Assembly: GCF_002929535.1 (NCBI RefSeq)
Contig: NZ_PJJO01000059.1
Span: forward strand, 1-64,000
DNA: 64,000 nucleotides
Direction of reading: 5' to 3'
Source: Cryobacterium sp. Y11
GTDB lineage: Bacteria > Actinomycetota > Actinomycetes > Actinomycetales > Microbacteriaceae
Under the pieces are notes generated by a model. It made no database searches. It was given only the letters and a program-made list of their open reading frames with translations, and was not told the origin of the DNA. This document shows positions 63,563-64,000 of the stretch, in pieces; the first letter of the stretch is position 1, and each line of letters starts with the position of its first letter. The translations under genes were made by a program, and so were the position numbers.

Positions 63563-63578
63563 GGTTTCACGTGAAACA
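63563..63578. other. parS-like site at the parA start
   Basis: GGTTTCACGTGAAACA matches the parS consensus at 15 of 16 positions; only the first base differs. The inner 14 bases are a perfect palindrome. The parA GTG start lies inside it, so ParB binding could also repress parA. Confidence 0.85.
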
Positions 63579-64000
63579 TCCTGCTGAAGACCAGCGAGTT
63601 GACAAGGCTGCTGGGTTTGACGCCACCACTCCGCTCGCTCGTGAAATTGCGGAACTGACGCGTCGGCGCCAGGTGATTGCGGCGGGAGACCTGCCCAAGC
63701 CCGACAAGACGCGGGTCTTGACCATTTCCAACCAGAAGGGCGGGGTCGGAAAAACGACCACTGCCGTCAACCTCGCCGCAGCACTCGCCCGCCAGGGCGC
63801 CCGGGTTTTGGTCATCGATCTCGATCCTCAGGGCAATGCGTCGACCGCCCTTGGCGTTGAACACCGCGCCGAGACACCGAGCGTGTACGACGTCATCATC
63901 AACGACATGCCCATGATCGAGGTCGTGCAGAAAAGCCCCGAATTCGGTGCACTGTTCTGCGTGCCCGCCACCATTCACCTGGCCGGCGCGGAGATTGAGC
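63571..64000 (+). CDS. parA: Chromosome partitioning ATPase ParA (cut by window end)
   Basis: The first 143 codons of ParA: a 50-residue N-terminal extension, deviant Walker [18 protein letters not shown]' motif [16 protein letters not shown], then the start of the substrate region. GTG 63571 follows AAAGG. ParB probably follows outside the window. ParA with ParB on the parS sites moves the replicated origins. Confidence 0.93.
   Translation, partial: MKHPAEDQRVDKAAGFDATTPLAREIAELTRRRQVIAAGDLPKPDKTRVLTISNQKGGVGKTTTAVNLAAALARQGARVLVIDLDPQGNASTALGVEHRAETPSVYDVIINDMPMIEVVQKSPEFGALFCVPATIHLAGAEIE

Noticed and set aside
1..64000. CRISPR array
   Set aside because: No regularly spaced direct repeats and no cas genes were seen on reading the window.

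Overview
The window is about 64 kb of a high-GC Gram-positive (actinobacterial) chromosome spanning the replication origin. Gene order and content (DciA/DUF721 and DUF3566 neighbours of the gyrases, CrgA, a class E sortase, the FhaA-FhaB-PstP-FtsW-PbpA-PknA-PknB cluster, two parS-like sites) fit an actinomycete, most likely of the Microbacteriaceae. The family is an inference from synteny; no 16S gene is present.

Left part (1 to about 12.6 kb): the tail of a probable hydrolase, a decayed class A penicillin-binding protein, a small lipoprotein, Dps, a cysteine-containing HTH regulator divergent from a ferredoxin-reductase-like flavoprotein coupled to GTP cyclohydrolase II, glucose-6-phosphate dehydrogenase, and a branched-chain-amino-acid-type ABC transporter in which the second permease and first ATPase are fused.

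The main accessory feature is a mycofactocin locus (about 13.0 to 29.4 kb). It has the glycosyltransferase MftF, the GMC oxidoreductase MftG, the TetR regulator MftR, the 43-residue precursor MftA ending IDGMCGVY, the RiPP-recognition protein MftB, the radical SAM maturase MftC and the dehydrogenase MftD. Between MftC and MftD lie five tandem short-chain dehydrogenases of the mycofactocin-associated type and a MoxR-like AAA+ ATPase with a von Willebrand A protein. Two more such dehydrogenases and a second TetR regulator follow MftD. No MftE peptidase is visible. The two TetR control regions share the core GCACTGAGTGC. The likely logic is: ABC importer brings in a substrate, several dehydrogenases with tightly held NAD oxidise it, the peptide-derived mycofactocin takes the electrons, and MftG/MftD link it to further redox steps.

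From 29.4 to 35.6 kb the DNA is partly decayed: a frameshifted gluconokinase-mutarotase fusion, fragments of a RspA-like dehydratase and a LysG-like regulator, and an IS3-type orfA relic. Embedded in this is an intact CstA transporter, a small protein ending in Cys-Cys, and an ArsA-type ATPase.

From 35.8 kb the core chromosome resumes: tRNA-Leu; the FHA/phosphatase/FtsW/PBP/Ser-Thr kinase operon for envelope growth; PabA/TrpG-type amidotransferase; sortase; CrgA; rhomboid protease; cyclophilin; tRNA-Ala and tRNA-Ile; then gyrA, gyrB, dciA, recF, dnaN and dnaA on the minus strand. oriC-like DnaA boxes flank dnaA, and rpmH, rnpA, yidD, yidC, jag, rsmG and parA (cut by the window end) run on the plus strand. 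Transcription therefore diverges from the origin near 58 to 60 kb.
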